Source of the DNA: Fictibacillus arsenicus
GTDB taxonomy: Bacteria; Bacillota; Bacilli; Bacillales; Fictibacillaceae
Assembly (NCBI RefSeq): GCF_001999465.1
Contig: NZ_MQMF01000004.1
Coordinates: forward strand, 124,001-188,000
Direction of reading: 5' to 3'
Length of the DNA: 64,000 bases
The notes under the pieces were generated by a model, which ran no database searches, was not told the origin of the DNA, and was given only the letters and a program-made list of their open reading frames with translations. Shown one piece after another: positions 1 through 8,551 of the stretch (the stretch's first letter is position 1; every line of letters begins with the position of its first letter). Position numbers and translations under genes: made by a program.

Positions 1-399
1 CCAGTTATTAATCGCTTGTTTAATTTCTTTTGGCTTCATGTTTTCTGCAGCAGCTTTTTCTGCTAATCCTGGAAACTCGTTGTCTGGTGCAAAACGCAAT
101 GCCACGATCTGTCCGGGTGTCAGCTTCGCGTCTAACAATTTACCTGTTAACACGTAATAACGCAGGTTCTCTTCAGCACGAATGGCTCGGTCTTGCGCTT
201 TCAATGGGTATAAACGCAGCAGAGCAAAAGTAACCGCCAGACTCAGTGACATCACTACAAGAACAACGCCTAAAAAAGTATCCTCCGCTTTGAGCAGATA
301 AACAATACTTGCAACTAGTCCCCCAACTACCAGCAAACTCAACACATAATGATAAATCGGGTGCATACGTGTATGATTTTTAAAGTCTTGTGTCTCCAT
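1..399 (-). CDS. DUF6526 family membrane protein (partial)
   Basis: The reading frame starts at ATG 399, behind GAGGAG at about 8 nt, and runs off the left edge, so only the first 133 codons are present. The product starts METQDFKNHTRMHPIYHY and has two hydrophobic segments at about residues 16-35 and 42-62. A charged soluble part follows. This layout matches the small DUF6526 proteins of Bacillaceae, whose role is unknown. It lies 24 nt downstream of the ABC permease gene on the same strand and may be the last gene of that operon. The family call is from recalled sequence pattern; the function is unknown. Confidence 0.65.
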   Translation of the reverse strand, partial: METQDFKNHTRMHPIYHYVLSLLVVGGLVASIVYLLKAEDTFLGVVLVVMSLSLAVTFALLRLYPLKAQDRAIRAEENLRYYVLTGKLLDAKLTPGQIVALRFAPDNEFPGLAEKAAAENMKPKEIKQAINNW

Positions 400-423
400 C
401 TTTTCTCCTCTTTCTCTATGAAA

Positions 424-1521
424 TTACTCCCACTTAAATGTAAAACTTGCGGCAATAAACGCTCCAACGAGCCAGCAGCCTAGAATGATCGCTTCCATTC
501 CAAGATCCATGAATGACGCCCCGACGTTCATCGTTTCACGCAGTGCATGACTGAGATGAGCAATCGGCAGAATCTGAACGATCGGCTGCAGAAACTCCGG
601 CATATCTTTTATGGGGAAAAACACACCGCCTAAGAACAGCATCGGAAATGAAAGAAATCCCGCAATCGGTCCCGCACTCTCAGGAGTCTTAGCAATACCT
701 GCAATAATAAAACCGATCGCCATAAACGCTAACGTTCCGAGCGTTACAAAGGCGATTACCGTAAGCCATGAGCCACGCACCTCAATTCCAAAGACAGCCC
801 AGGCAACGCCAAGCACAATCATCGCCTGCAAACCGTTCAGCATGAAGCGAGCGGTAATCTGCGCAGCTATAAAAGTGGATGCCTTCAATGTTGTTCCTTG
901 CATCCTCCGCAATATACCGCGCTCACGCCACGAGGAAATCTGACCGGCCACACCGTTCATGTTGTTGCTCATGATCATCATCGCCACGATCCCAGGAACA
1001 AGAAAGTCTATGTAACGGAGATTTAACGCTTCAACACCTTTAGAATCTGTCACAACAGCAGGCTTGTAATCTACCTGCTTTTTACTGATCGTATCTACCG
1101 CATTATTCACGAGCTGCAGCCCAACTTGGGAAACTGTTAAATTCGTCTCGTTATAATAGACTGGCAGTTTAAATGGCTCAGCATTCCCGCCTGCCTCCAC
1201 ACTCTTGCTATAGCCTTCAGGAATGGTAACGACAAGCTGCAGATCACCATCTTTCAGCTGTTGTAACATGTCTTTTTCATTCGAACTTTTCTCAATTGAA
1301 ATCGCTTTGTTTTTCTTAAGTTCCTCCACTAAAACCTTCGACTGCTCACTTTTGTCTTGATCAACTACAGCTACAGTCAAAGAGATGCCGTTGCCGTTTC
1401 CTAAGAACGACCCGAGCATAATCATTAAAAAAATCGGAAAAGCGAGCGTCCAAAATAAAACTTGCCGGTTTCGAAGGAAAATCCGGAGCTGGGCTAAAGT
1501 CAGTTGATAATATGCTCTCAT
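424..1521 (-). CDS. ABC-2 type transporter permease
   Basis: This 365-residue membrane subunit of an ABC exporter has one N-terminal membrane helix (about residues 20-40). A large extracytoplasmic region (about 45-170) follows, then five to six C-terminal helices, the arrangement of ABC-2/YhgE-like drug and lipid exporters. The start ATG overlaps the end of the ATPase gene by 4 nt (ATGA), indicating translational coupling. With the upstream ATPase and the ArsR-type gene it forms a compact regulator-ATPase-permease operon. The substrate cannot be read from the sequence; drug, peptide or lipid export is typical. Confidence 0.88.
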   Translation of the reverse strand: MRAYYQLTLAQLRIFLRNRQVLFWTLAFPIFLMIMLGSFLGNGNGISLTVAVVDQDKSEQSKVLVEELKKNKAISIEKSSNEKDMLQQLKDGDLQLVVTIPEGYSKSVEAGGNAEPFKLPVYYNETNLTVSQVGLQLVNNAVDTISKKQVDYKPAVVTDSKGVEALNLRYIDFLVPGIVAMMIMSNNMNGVAGQISSWRERGILRRMQGTTLKASTFIAAQITARFMLNGLQAMIVLGVAWAVFGIEVRGSWLTVIAFVTLGTLAFMAIGFIIAGIAKTPESAGPIAGFLSFPMLFLGGVFFPIKDMPEFLQPIVQILPIAHLSHALRETMNVGASFMDLGMEAIILGCWLVGAFIAASFTFKWE

Positions 1522-2444
1522 CCTTCTCTTAACCTTCTTCCTGTCATATGAATAAATACATCTTCAAGCGTTGCCGTTCTTGTTTGCAGATCTACCAGCT
1601 TCAGTTCTTTTTCAGATGCTGTAGCTATTAAGCTAGTTAGTGTTTTTTGCAGGTCATCCGTGTACAAGATATGTACATCTTTCTGGCTTCCTACCTGTTT
1701 AACGGCTTCAATCTCTTCTAGCAGCACGTCCGCTTCTTCATCAAACCGGAACTCAACGGCACTGTCGGACTGCAGATTCTTCACGAGCTCACCAGGCGTA
1801 TCGAGTGCAATTAGCTTTCCTTGGTCCATAATCGCGATCCGGTCACACAGGACATGCGCTTCATCCATATAGTGAGTCGTCAGCACGACCGTTTTGCCAC
1901 GGTCTTTCAAACGCAGAATAATATCCCACAGCGTCCGTCGTGCTTGCGGATCCAAACCTGTTGTCGGCTCATCCAAAAAGATAATCTGCGGATCATGAAC
2001 GAGTGCCAGCGCAATCGCAAGACGCTGCTTCTGGCCGCCTGACATCCCTTTAATTCTGCTGTTCTTTTTCTCCGTTAAAAGCATATCCTCAATCAGCTCT
2101 GGAATCGATATGTGCTCACGATAAAAACTGCCGTACAGATGAAGGATTTCTTCCACCGTCAAAAGTTCAAAAAGTGTTGTAGATTGAAGCTGCACCCCAA
2201 TAACTTCTTTCACTTTATCGAGCTCACGGGTAATATCAAACCCGCCAACAATTGCTGTTCCCTCATCTGGTTTACGAAGCCCGACCAGCATCTCAAGTGT
2301 TGTTGTTTTTCCGGCACCGTTCGGACCAAGAAGACCGAATACTTCACCTTTATGTACGGAGAATTCACTGCCATCCACTGCAGTAAAATCTCCATATCGT
2401 TTAACCAATCCCTGCACTTTAATAATTTCTTGCAAAGACTCCAT
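1518..2444 (-). CDS. ABC transporter ATP-binding protein
   Basis: This 308-residue nucleotide-binding subunit has Walker A GPNGAGKTT at residues 40-48, the signature MSGGQKQR at 134-141, Walker B IIFLDEP at 154-160 and the switch histidine in TTHYMDEA near 191. The C-terminal extension of about 80 residues is typical of drug-resistance (DrrA/CcmA-type) ATPases. It lies 21 nt downstream of the ArsR-type gene and overlaps the permease start by 4 nt, so the three genes are almost certainly co-transcribed. It would energise export by the adjacent permease. Confidence 0.92.
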   Translation of the reverse strand: MESLQEIIKVQGLVKRYGDFTAVDGSEFSVHKGEVFGLLGPNGAGKTTTLEMLVGLRKPDEGTAIVGGFDITRELDKVKEVIGVQLQSTTLFELLTVEEILHLYGSFYREHISIPELIEDMLLTEKKNSRIKGMSGGQKQRLAIALALVHDPQIIFLDEPTTGLDPQARRTLWDIILRLKDRGKTVVLTTHYMDEAHVLCDRIAIMDQGKLIALDTPGELVKNLQSDSAVEFRFDEEADVLLEEIEAVKQVGSQKDVHILYTDDLQKTLTSLIATASEKELKLVDLQTRTATLEDVFIHMTGRRLREG

Positions 2445-2465
2445 TTTTCACACTCCAAACCTTTA

Positions 2466-2795
2466 TCACTGCTTTTTGTTTTTGCTGCAGCCAAACATAC
2501 CTTCAAATCTTGACCATATCTGTTTTAGAGCATCCATCCACTCGCATGCGCCATCCATCGAATCTGGTTTTATAGAGTAATACCTGTAGCGCCCTTCTTT
2601 CCTTTGCGTTACAAGACCCGCATTCTCTAAAACTTTTAAATGCTTTGAGATCGCCGGCAGCGACATATCAAAAGGCTCTGCTAACTCCTGGACACTCCTT
2701 TCTCCTTTTGATAGCTGCTCGATAATACTCCTTCTTGTTGGATCTGATAAAACAGAAAACACATCATTCAAATTATCAGCATTATATTTAACCAT
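2466..2795 (-). CDS. ArsR-family transcriptional repressor
   Basis: This is a winged-helix regulator of the ArsR/SdpR type. The region LSDPTRRSIIEQL is the classic N-terminal helix, and LPAISKHLKVLENAGLV is the recognition helix and start of the wing. No metal-binding CxC motif is seen, so it is more likely an autorepressor of the SdpR kind than a metal sensor. An open frame reaches a TTG at 2819, but that codon lies between the -35 and -10 boxes of a good promoter. I therefore place the start at ATG 2795 (109 residues), essentially at the transcription start. It heads the operon with the ABC exporter. Confidence 0.82.
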   Translation of the reverse strand: MVKYNADNLNDVFSVLSDPTRRSIIEQLSKGERSVQELAEPFDMSLPAISKHLKVLENAGLVTQRKEGRYRYYSIKPDSMDGACEWMDALKQIWSRFEGMFGCSKNKKQ

Positions 2796-2832
2796 TTGGT
2801 TAAGTATAGTGCGAGGCAATAGAAGTTGTCAA
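2788..2832 (-). promoter_or_regulatory. Promoter with operator palindrome for the arsR-ABC operon
   Basis: On the minus strand, -35 TTGACA (2827-2832) and -10 TATACT (2803-2808) are separated by 18 nt. Directly after the -10 box is the inverted repeat TTAACCAAATGGTTAA (2788-2803, arms of 7 with 2 between), which covers the expected +1 and the ATG at 2795. The position fits an autorepressor operator. The predicted transcript would be leaderless, or nearly so, for the ArsR gene. Confidence 0.7.
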
Positions 2833-2844
2833 TTTATTCCTGTA

Positions 2845-3528
2845 CTAGCTATAGGTGTATTCGATTTTCACAGTAGCGGTAATCTTATTTTCTCCAGGCT
2901 GAATCGGTGTTCCGGTGCTTTGAGCCAGTGTTGCTGCTTGAAACGGTATAGGAGTTGGCGGCAGAGGCTGCGACAGCTCTTGAACGACAATCGGAACTGG
3001 CTGAAGTATAACTTGCATTGCCCTCGCCATAGACACTGCCTTTTGCTGTGCGTTTTGAATAGCTGCAGTTAATGCTTGATTATAAAAAACGTCTGGATTC
3101 GATACAGAAAACTGAATAGACGAAACAGAATTAGCACCGCTTGCGACAGCTTGATCAATCACTTGCCCGGTTTTGCTAATATCTTTTACAGTAACTTGAA
3201 GCTGATGTTCCACGCGGTATCCGCGAAATGTCTGCTGACCGTTTTCGTAATTATACTGAGGTTCGATCCGATAAGAAGAAGTTTGAATATCTTGCTGAGG
3301 AATGCCTAAAGACATCAATGCGTTAATAACAGATGATGTTTTAGAAGCATTTTCTTTTTGGGCCGTGCTTAAGTTCATGTTCTCGGTAATGACCCCGATT
3401 GTTATCATCGCCTGATCTGGTACTGCCGAAACGGAACCTTCACCAGTAACGGTTAATCGATTTAATTTTGTCTCGTCATTCTGCTGTCTAAATCCCATAT
3501 TTTGATACCCCGGGTAGCTGTAATACAT
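2845..3528 (-). CDS. SIMPL (DUF541) domain protein
   Basis: This 227-residue protein spans a SIMPL/DUF541 domain over most of its length. The motif VTGEGSVSAVPDQAMITIGV opens the domain, and KITATVKIEYTYS closes the protein. Family members are mostly periplasmic or surface-associated and of uncertain function. I use ATG 3528 because GAAAGGGG lies 8 nt upstream; a longer open frame to 3624 has no comparable site. The N-terminus MYYSYPGYQNMGFRQQN has no signal peptide, resembling Bacillus spore or cytoplasmic versions. It stands alone between the ArsR operon and the P1 peptidase gene, all on the minus strand. Confidence 0.82.
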   Translation of the reverse strand: MYYSYPGYQNMGFRQQNDETKLNRLTVTGEGSVSAVPDQAMITIGVITENMNLSTAQKENASKTSSVINALMSLGIPQQDIQTSSYRIEPQYNYENGQQTFRGYRVEHQLQVTVKDISKTGQVIDQAVASGANSVSSIQFSVSNPDVFYNQALTAAIQNAQQKAVSMARAMQVILQPVPIVVQELSQPLPPTPIPFQAATLAQSTGTPIQPGENKITATVKIEYTYS

Positions 3529-3627
3529 AGCAAAGCCCCTTTCACAATCTATTCCATAAAAACTATGCGGTGGCAGTTGATAAAAGAAGGATAAAGAAAA
3601 AAGCATCTGCCACAATAGTGACAAACG

Positions 3628-4647
3628 CTATTTAAAAAGAAATGATCGAACGGTATGTCCGTTTCGGCCAATCGTCGTTTCGGCTGAAGATAACGAATTA
3701 AGTATAGCTTCCTCTGTTGCTTCTGCAGCAGCCGTGAAAATTTCGTTCATTACTGGGAGATCTTCCCGGAGCTGAGTTCGTATTTCAATTTCTTTTTCAT
3801 GAAAATGAGAGATCTTATGTGCCGTCGAAAAAGCAATCACAATATCCCCGCTGCCGTTTCCAAAGTGGCTGCCTGTTCGGCCAAGTCCAATCCCGCATCT
3901 TTTAGCCACTCGTAAAAGCTGTCTGTCGCTTAACGGCGCATCGGTCGCGAGGACGATCATAATGGAGCCATCACTCGTTTCCGATATCCCCTCTGTCCCA
4001 TCACTTTTTAAATGAGAGTATTTAAATTCTTCCTTCTTGCCAAAATTACTAAGCACGAGACAGCCTAACGTGTACTTAGATACGATGCGCGAAGAGGTTC
4101 CTATTCCACCTTTATGACCAAAGCAGATCATCCCTTTTCCAGCCCCAACTGCACCTTCCACCGCAGCTTCATCGTTTGCCTTTCTAATAGCCTCGGTCGC
4201 GTGCTCCGGTTTTACAGGAAAATGTCTGATCGAATTCAGATAGCTGTCATTGCATTCGCCAACAACGACGTTCACCGTACCCGTCGTGTCGCCAATCTCA
4301 GGATTTTGTTCCAGCATGTACTCCAGCGTTCCTTGCGTAACAGCCGGAACGCCAAACGTGTTCGTCAGCATGATCGGAGACTCCAGAACTCCAAGTTCAT
4401 TCAGCTGAACAAGACCTGTCGTTTTGCCAAAACCATTAATTACATAGCTTGCAGCTGTCACTTTTTCTTGAAACAGATTGCCTTCGTGCGGCAGAATTGC
4501 CGTAACGCCTGTGCAAGTGTAATCGTTATCGTTAATCGGATAGTCCAGCGTGACATGACCGACCCTCACGCCTTCTACATCGGTTATACAGTTTTTCTTC
4601 CCTGGAGAAAGAGTTCCAACGATCATTCCCCTGTCGCGAACCTTCAT
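3628..4647 (-). CDS. P1 family peptidase (DmpA/BapA-type aminopeptidase)
   Basis: This 339-residue N-terminal-nucleophile hydrolase belongs to family S58, related to L-aminopeptidase/D-esterase DmpA and beta-peptidyl aminopeptidase BapA. The frame ITDVEGVRVGHVTL near residues 21-34 is the family start. DGSIMIVLATDAPL (226-239) contains the Gly227-Ser228 bond that by analogy is the self-cleavage site creating the beta chain with Ser228 as nucleophile. The enzyme would release N-terminal residues, including D- or beta-amino acids, from short peptides. It lies 18 nt downstream of the M19 dipeptidase gene, so the two form a peptide-degrading operon. Confidence 0.88.
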   Translation of the reverse strand: MKVRDRGMIVGTLSPGKKNCITDVEGVRVGHVTLDYPINDNDYTCTGVTAILPHEGNLFQEKVTAASYVINGFGKTTGLVQLNELGVLESPIMLTNTFGVPAVTQGTLEYMLEQNPEIGDTTGTVNVVVGECNDSYLNSIRHFPVKPEHATEAIRKANDEAAVEGAVGAGKGMICFGHKGGIGTSSRIVSKYTLGCLVLSNFGKKEEFKYSHLKSDGTEGISETSDGSIMIVLATDAPLSDRQLLRVAKRCGIGLGRTGSHFGNGSGDIVIAFSTAHKISHFHEKEIEIRTQLREDLPVMNEIFTAAAEATEEAILNSLSSAETTIGRNGHTVRSFLFK

Positions 4648-4665
4648 TACTTACACCCCTGGTTT

Positions 4666-5592
4666 TTATTTTGGAAGATAGTTTAAGAAGTTTCGATGTG
4701 CAAATCCTTTTACTTCGTCTTCTGAATAATGTTTTAACAGTTCATTAATTAAGTTCTGTGTTTTAGAAGCGTCCTCGAGATCCACAATGTGTGAAGCAAT
4801 CCCGTCAAAATCAGAGCCTAGACCAATCTGTTTCACACCGCCAAGTCCGCAGAAGTGATCGATATGCTTAATCAAATCTGAAATACTTGATGGACCTTCA
4901 CTTTTTGTAAAGGGAGGGTTATAAACAACATGAACGACTCCGCCTTTTTGAAACATTTCCTTTGCCATCTCATCAGTAAGGTTTCGCGGGTGCTCACACA
5001 AAGCACGAGAATTTGAATGACTTGCTAAAGGGTACTTCGCGATTTCCATCACGTCCCAGAATGCCCGGTCACATAAGTGGGATACGTCGGTCAGGATTTT
5101 ATGCTGATTATTAAACCGAACGATTTCTTTTCCGAATAAGGTCAGCCCTGCTCCGCGCGGTTCTTGTGCCCCGTCAGCTGCAAGATTCGCATGATTCCAC
5201 GTAAGTCCGATCAGACGAACGCCAAGCTGATAAAGAATGTTCAGCTTTGTTAAGTCATCACCAATCGCTTCCACACCTTCAAGCGTCAGCACCGCACCGA
5301 TCTCACCATCTTTTACAGCGGCAAGTTCACTCCAATCCTTCACATGCTTCATCTCTGGATTTTTGACAAGTACTTCACGGTAAAAGTAATCAATCTGATC
5401 TAGTGCAGCCTGAAATTTTTGATCTGATGGAATGAAAGGCTCTATGAAAATAGCAAAGAACTGAACTTTAACCTTTCCTTTTTGAAGTCTATTTTTATTT
5501 GTTGACAGCTCAGGAGCATCGGCATATCGCAGATTTCCTTTTGTTTCCCAAAGTTTTAGTAATGCATCACAATGTAAGTCAATAACATTCAT
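4666..5592 (-). CDS. Membrane dipeptidase family (M19) peptidase
   Basis: This 308-residue zinc dipeptidase is of the renal dipeptidase family and hydrolyses dipeptides, in bacteria often those with D-residues. Metal ligands are visible: HCD at residues 7-9, bridging Glu105 in LTLEGVEAIGDD, His172 in DVSHLCD, His192 in SHSNSRA, and GSDFDG near 259-264. The start is ATG 5592, seven nt after GGTGGG; an upstream GTG at 5604 overlaps that ribosome site and is unlikely. It is the first gene of a two-gene unit with the P1 peptidase. Confidence 0.88.
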   Translation of the reverse strand: MNVIDLHCDALLKLWETKGNLRYADAPELSTNKNRLQKGKVKVQFFAIFIEPFIPSDQKFQAALDQIDYFYREVLVKNPEMKHVKDWSELAAVKDGEIGAVLTLEGVEAIGDDLTKLNILYQLGVRLIGLTWNHANLAADGAQEPRGAGLTLFGKEIVRFNNQHKILTDVSHLCDRAFWDVMEIAKYPLASHSNSRALCEHPRNLTDEMAKEMFQKGGVVHVVYNPPFTKSEGPSSISDLIKHIDHFCGLGGVKQIGLGSDFDGIASHIVDLEDASKTQNLINELLKHYSEDEVKGFAHRNFLNYLPK

Positions 5593-5703
5593 GTTTAATC
5601 CCACCGTTCATTTGAATATTTATCTCATCATTATAAGGTTAAGGGCAGTCAAATATAATCCCTATCTCATAAAAGAATACGTTTAGTTGAAAATTATTTT
5701 TGT

Positions 5704-5731
5704 TATAATGTAAAGTATACTTTAGTTTACA
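5704..5731 (+). promoter_or_regulatory. Promoter region of glnS with overlapping inverted repeats
   Basis: A -10 box TATAAT lies at 5704-5709. Immediately after it is the perfect 14-bp palindrome TAAAGTATACTTTA (5711-5724), nested in a wider inverted repeat TGTAAA (5709-5714) and TTTACA (5726-5731). A matching -35 is not clear. The location at +1 suggests an operator, but the regulator is unknown. Confidence 0.5.
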
Positions 5732-5754
5732 TATAAGGAAAGGCTTGATACGGG

Positions 5755-7416
5755 ATGGAGAATAGTTCTTCTAATTTTATTAAAACAATCATCCAAAGCG
5801 ATCTGGAATCCGGAAAGCACAAGAAAGTTATTACACGCTTCCCTCCAGAACCTAACGGATATCTTCATATTGGACATGCAAAATCGATCGTCATCAACTT
5901 CGGGCTTGCTGATGAGTTCGGCGGGGAAACAAACCTGCGTTTTGATGATACAAACCCATTAAAGGAAGACCAAGAATACGTTGATGCTATCAAGAAAGAT
6001 GTTGAATGGCTAGGCTTTGAATGGGAAAATCTTCGTTATGCTTCCGATTACTTTGAAGAAATGTACACGCGCGCTGTACTTTTAATTAAAAAAGGAAAAG
6101 CATATGTGGATGACCTTAATGCTGATGAAATCCGCGAATACCGCGGGACACTGACTGAGCCTGGTAAAGAAAGTCCTTACCGCAACCGCTCTGTTGAAGA
6201 GAACTTGGATCTTTTTGACCGCATGCGTAAAGGAGAGTTCGAAAACGGACAGAAGGTTCTTCGTGCCAAAATCGATATGAGCTCGCCAAACATTAATTTG
6301 CGCGACCCGGTTATCTACCGCGTATCTCATGCTACACACCACAACACAGGTGACACTTGGTGCATCTATCCAATGTATGCCTTCGCTCATCCGATCGAGG
6401 ATGCGATTGAAGGCGTGACGCACTCGCTTTGTACAACAGAGTTTGAAGACCAGCGTCCTCTTTACAACTGGGTAGTTGAAGAGTGTGAAATGGAAAGCAA
6501 GCCTCAGCAAATCGAGTTCGGCCGCTTAGGTCTGATAAATACGGTAATGAGCAAGCGTAAATTAAAACAGCTTGTAGATGAAGGGTATGTTGATGGATGG
6601 GATGATCCGCGCATGCCGACAATCTCTGGCTTGCGCCGAAAAGGCTACACACCTGAATCAATCGTTGAATTTGTAAAAGCTGTTGGAGTATCAAAAGGTT
6701 CTGGTGCTGCTGATACGGCGATGCTTGAACACTTCATCCGTGAAGATTTAAAAGTGAAAGCACCTCGTACGATGGGTATCGTTGATCCGCTTAAAGTGGT
6801 TATCACAAATTATCCTGAAGGCCAAGTTGAAATGCTGGATGCTGAGATCAATCCAGAAAACGAAGAAATGGGAACACGCCAGATTCCATTCTCCCGTGAA
6901 ATTTATATTGAGCGTGAAGACTTTATGGAGGATCCTCCGAAAAAGTACTTCCGCCTCTTCCCTGGTAACGAAGTTCGCTTAAAGCATGCATACTTCATTA
7001 AATGCGAAGATTTTATAAAAGATGAAGACGGCAATGTGGTTGAACTTCATTGTACGTATGATGTTGAAACGAAGTCAGGCACTGGTTTCACTGGACGCAA
7101 AGTAAAAGGAACACTTCACTGGGTTGAAGCTACACAAGCTGTTCCAGCGGAGTTCCGTTTATATGAACCATTAATTCTGGATGCTGACATGGAAAACGAA
7201 GAAGACAGCGAAGGTAAAACATTCTTGGATTACGTGAACAAAGATTCTCTTATCGTAAAACAAGGATTTATCGAAGCAAACATGAAGGACGCGAAGCCTC
7301 ATGACAAGTTCCAGTTCTTCCGCCACGGCTATTTCAACGTAGATCCAAAGCAAACAACTGATGATAAAATCGTATTTAACCAAATCGTTTCATTAAAGAG
7401 TTCGTTTAAGCTATAA
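5755..7416 (+). CDS. glnS: Glutaminyl-tRNA synthetase
   Basis: This 553-residue class I aminoacyl-tRNA synthetase charges tRNA(Gln) with glutamine. It contains [18 protein letters not shown] (28-45) with the HIGH signature at 38-41 and VMSKRKL at 264-270 as the KMSKS loop. The C-terminal half holds the two anticodon-binding beta barrels. The length matches E. coli GlnRS. B. subtilis lacks this enzyme and uses GatCAB amidation of Glu-tRNA(Gln), so its presence is a notable trait of this lineage. The gene is a single unit, with a palindrome-containing promoter upstream and a terminator downstream. Confidence 0.95.
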   Translation: MENSSSNFIKTIIQSDLESGKHKKVITRFPPEPNGYLHIGHAKSIVINFGLADEFGGETNLRFDDTNPLKEDQEYVDAIKKDVEWLGFEWENLRYASDYFEEMYTRAVLLIKKGKAYVDDLNADEIREYRGTLTEPGKESPYRNRSVEENLDLFDRMRKGEFENGQKVLRAKIDMSSPNINLRDPVIYRVSHATHHNTGDTWCIYPMYAFAHPIEDAIEGVTHSLCTTEFEDQRPLYNWVVEECEMESKPQQIEFGRLGLINTVMSKRKLKQLVDEGYVDGWDDPRMPTISGLRRKGYTPESIVEFVKAVGVSKGSGAADTAMLEHFIREDLKVKAPRTMGIVDPLKVVITNYPEGQVEMLDAEINPENEEMGTRQIPFSREIYIEREDFMEDPPKKYFRLFPGNEVRLKHAYFIKCEDFIKDEDGNVVELHCTYDVETKSGTGFTGRKVKGTLHWVEATQAVPAEFRLYEPLILDADMENEEDSEGKTFLDYVNKDSLIVKQGFIEANMKDAKPHDKFQFFRHGYFNVDPKQTTDDKIVFNQIVSLKSSFKL

Positions 7417-7424
7417 AAAGTATC

Positions 7425-7475
7425 AGGCTGTCACTAGAAGGCGCTTAATGTGCTTTCTGATGTCAGCCTTTTTTG
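7425..7475 (+). terminator. Terminator after glnS
   Basis: A long hairpin with outer arms AGGCTG (7425-7430) and CAGCCT (7464-7469) and a second inner stem is followed by a run of T. Confidence 0.75.
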
Positions 7476-7480
7476 TTTAA

Positions 7481-7875
7481 CTAATACTTCATCTTTTCAA
7501 TAGGAACAGTGACTAATTCAATATTTTTAAGACTGTCTTTACAATTTGTTAATACAAAGATAAATTCATCTTGTTTATTTTGTTTTTCTATCCCATTGCA
7601 TTTGTATTCCTCAACAAACTTTTTATCAACAGTATGATGTACTTTTAAGCTATCGCCGTCATAGGTAATTTTCTCAACAGACCGTTGCCCTTCAATACCA
7701 TATTTTATAAAAGTTAGCTTAGATTGTGTTTGATCTTGAACATCCTTTAAAAAAGAATTGAAACCCATCGGATTTTTAAACTCACCATTTTTATCTTCAA
7801 CACGTATTGCTCCAAGATTATCACAGCCTGAAAAAAAATAGCACCTGCTAATAAAACAAATCCAAATAGTTTCAT
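7481..7875 (-). pseudogene. Small lipoprotein gene, frameshifted in a homopolymer
   Basis: A good start (ATG 7875, AAAGGAGA 5 nt upstream) begins MKLFGFVLLAGAIFF, a lipoprotein signal peptide. In that frame the sequence then leaves the coding frame. The rest of the protein, opening SGCDNLGAIRVEDKNGEF and ending at 7481, continues in another frame. The break is at a run of eight T on the coding strand (plus-strand A at 7831-7838); one additional T would restore a continuous frame through the lipobox FFSGC. The body (about 115 residues) is an unrecognised extracytoplasmic domain. It follows the M15 peptidase gene closely and may be co-transcribed. Sequencing error, phase variation or true decay are all possible. 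Confidence 0.7.
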
Positions 7876-7886
7876 GAACTTCTCCT

Positions 7887-8414
7887 TTACTTGCTTTTGG
7901 GAGGTCTCTCCCCATATTGCAGCTCTCGAATACTCAACCCAAAATCCATCTCCAAATGCGGATAATCTTTAAAACCAACCCAGTCTCCGCCCCATTCAAA
8001 GCCTAGCTCTTTCCCAATACGTACAACTTCCATCCAGTCTGACTTTCCATTCTTATTATCATCTCGCTCTAAGTCCCACACGACCGTTCCGTCTTTTAAC
8101 TGAAGTGCAAAATCTATGGCTAGACCGTAATTGTGATACGACTCTCCGCCTTCTACATGTGTAACAACTGTTCCTTCCGTACTTCTGCCGCGGGCATAAA
8201 GTTCATCCTGTTCTTCCGCTGAACGGAAATCATCTGTTATCACAACCGCAATACCTTTTTCGGCGGCTCTCTGAATCAGCTGATCTCTTTTTTCAGCAAC
8301 GATCGGGTGAATCTCAGTTGGCATCGGAACATTCTTTTTTCTCATCTCATCTATGATTAGAAAAACTAGAAAGCCTAATAAAGACACAAATACCACTCTT
8401 GTTATCCATTTCAC
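7887..8414 (-). CDS. M15 family D,D/L,D-peptidase (VanY/CwlK-like)
   Basis: This 175-residue cell-wall peptidase has an N-terminal membrane anchor (about residues 5-22) and an extracytoplasmic zinc peptidase domain. VITDDFRSAEEQDELYARGR (58-77) is the substrate-binding strand. SYHNYGLAIDFAL supplies zinc ligands His94 and Asp101, and YPHLEMDF supplies His153. This is the pattern of CwlK and VanY-type enzymes, which cut L-Ala-D-Glu or D-Ala-D-Ala bonds of peptidoglycan. It is followed 11 nt later by the frameshifted lipoprotein gene. Confidence 0.88.
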   Translation of the reverse strand: MKWITRVVFVSLLGFLVFLIIDEMRKKNVPMPTEIHPIVAEKRDQLIQRAAEKGIAVVITDDFRSAEEQDELYARGRSTEGTVVTHVEGGESYHNYGLAIDFALQLKDGTVVWDLERDDNKNGKSDWMEVVRIGKELGFEWGGDWVGFKDYPHLEMDFGLSIRELQYGERPPKSK

Positions 8415-8512
8415 TGAAGCAAATCCCCCCAGAATCTAGCATTCTATTTTCATTTTAACGTATGTGTACTGGAAATGTTTCACTATACTCTATATCTATG
8501 AAATAAAGACAT

Positions 8513-8540
8513 AAAAAAAGACCAGGTTTAACCCCAGTCT
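8513..8540 (-). terminator. Terminator after the STAS gene
   Basis: On the minus strand a stem closed by AGAC and GTCT with G-U pairs (8519-8540) is followed by seven T. Confidence 0.65.
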
Positions 8541-8551
8541 ATGAAAAAATA

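Noticed and set aside
30-233. Plus-strand open frame opposite the DUF6526 gene
   Set aside because: It is antisense to a better supported gene and has no ribosome site.
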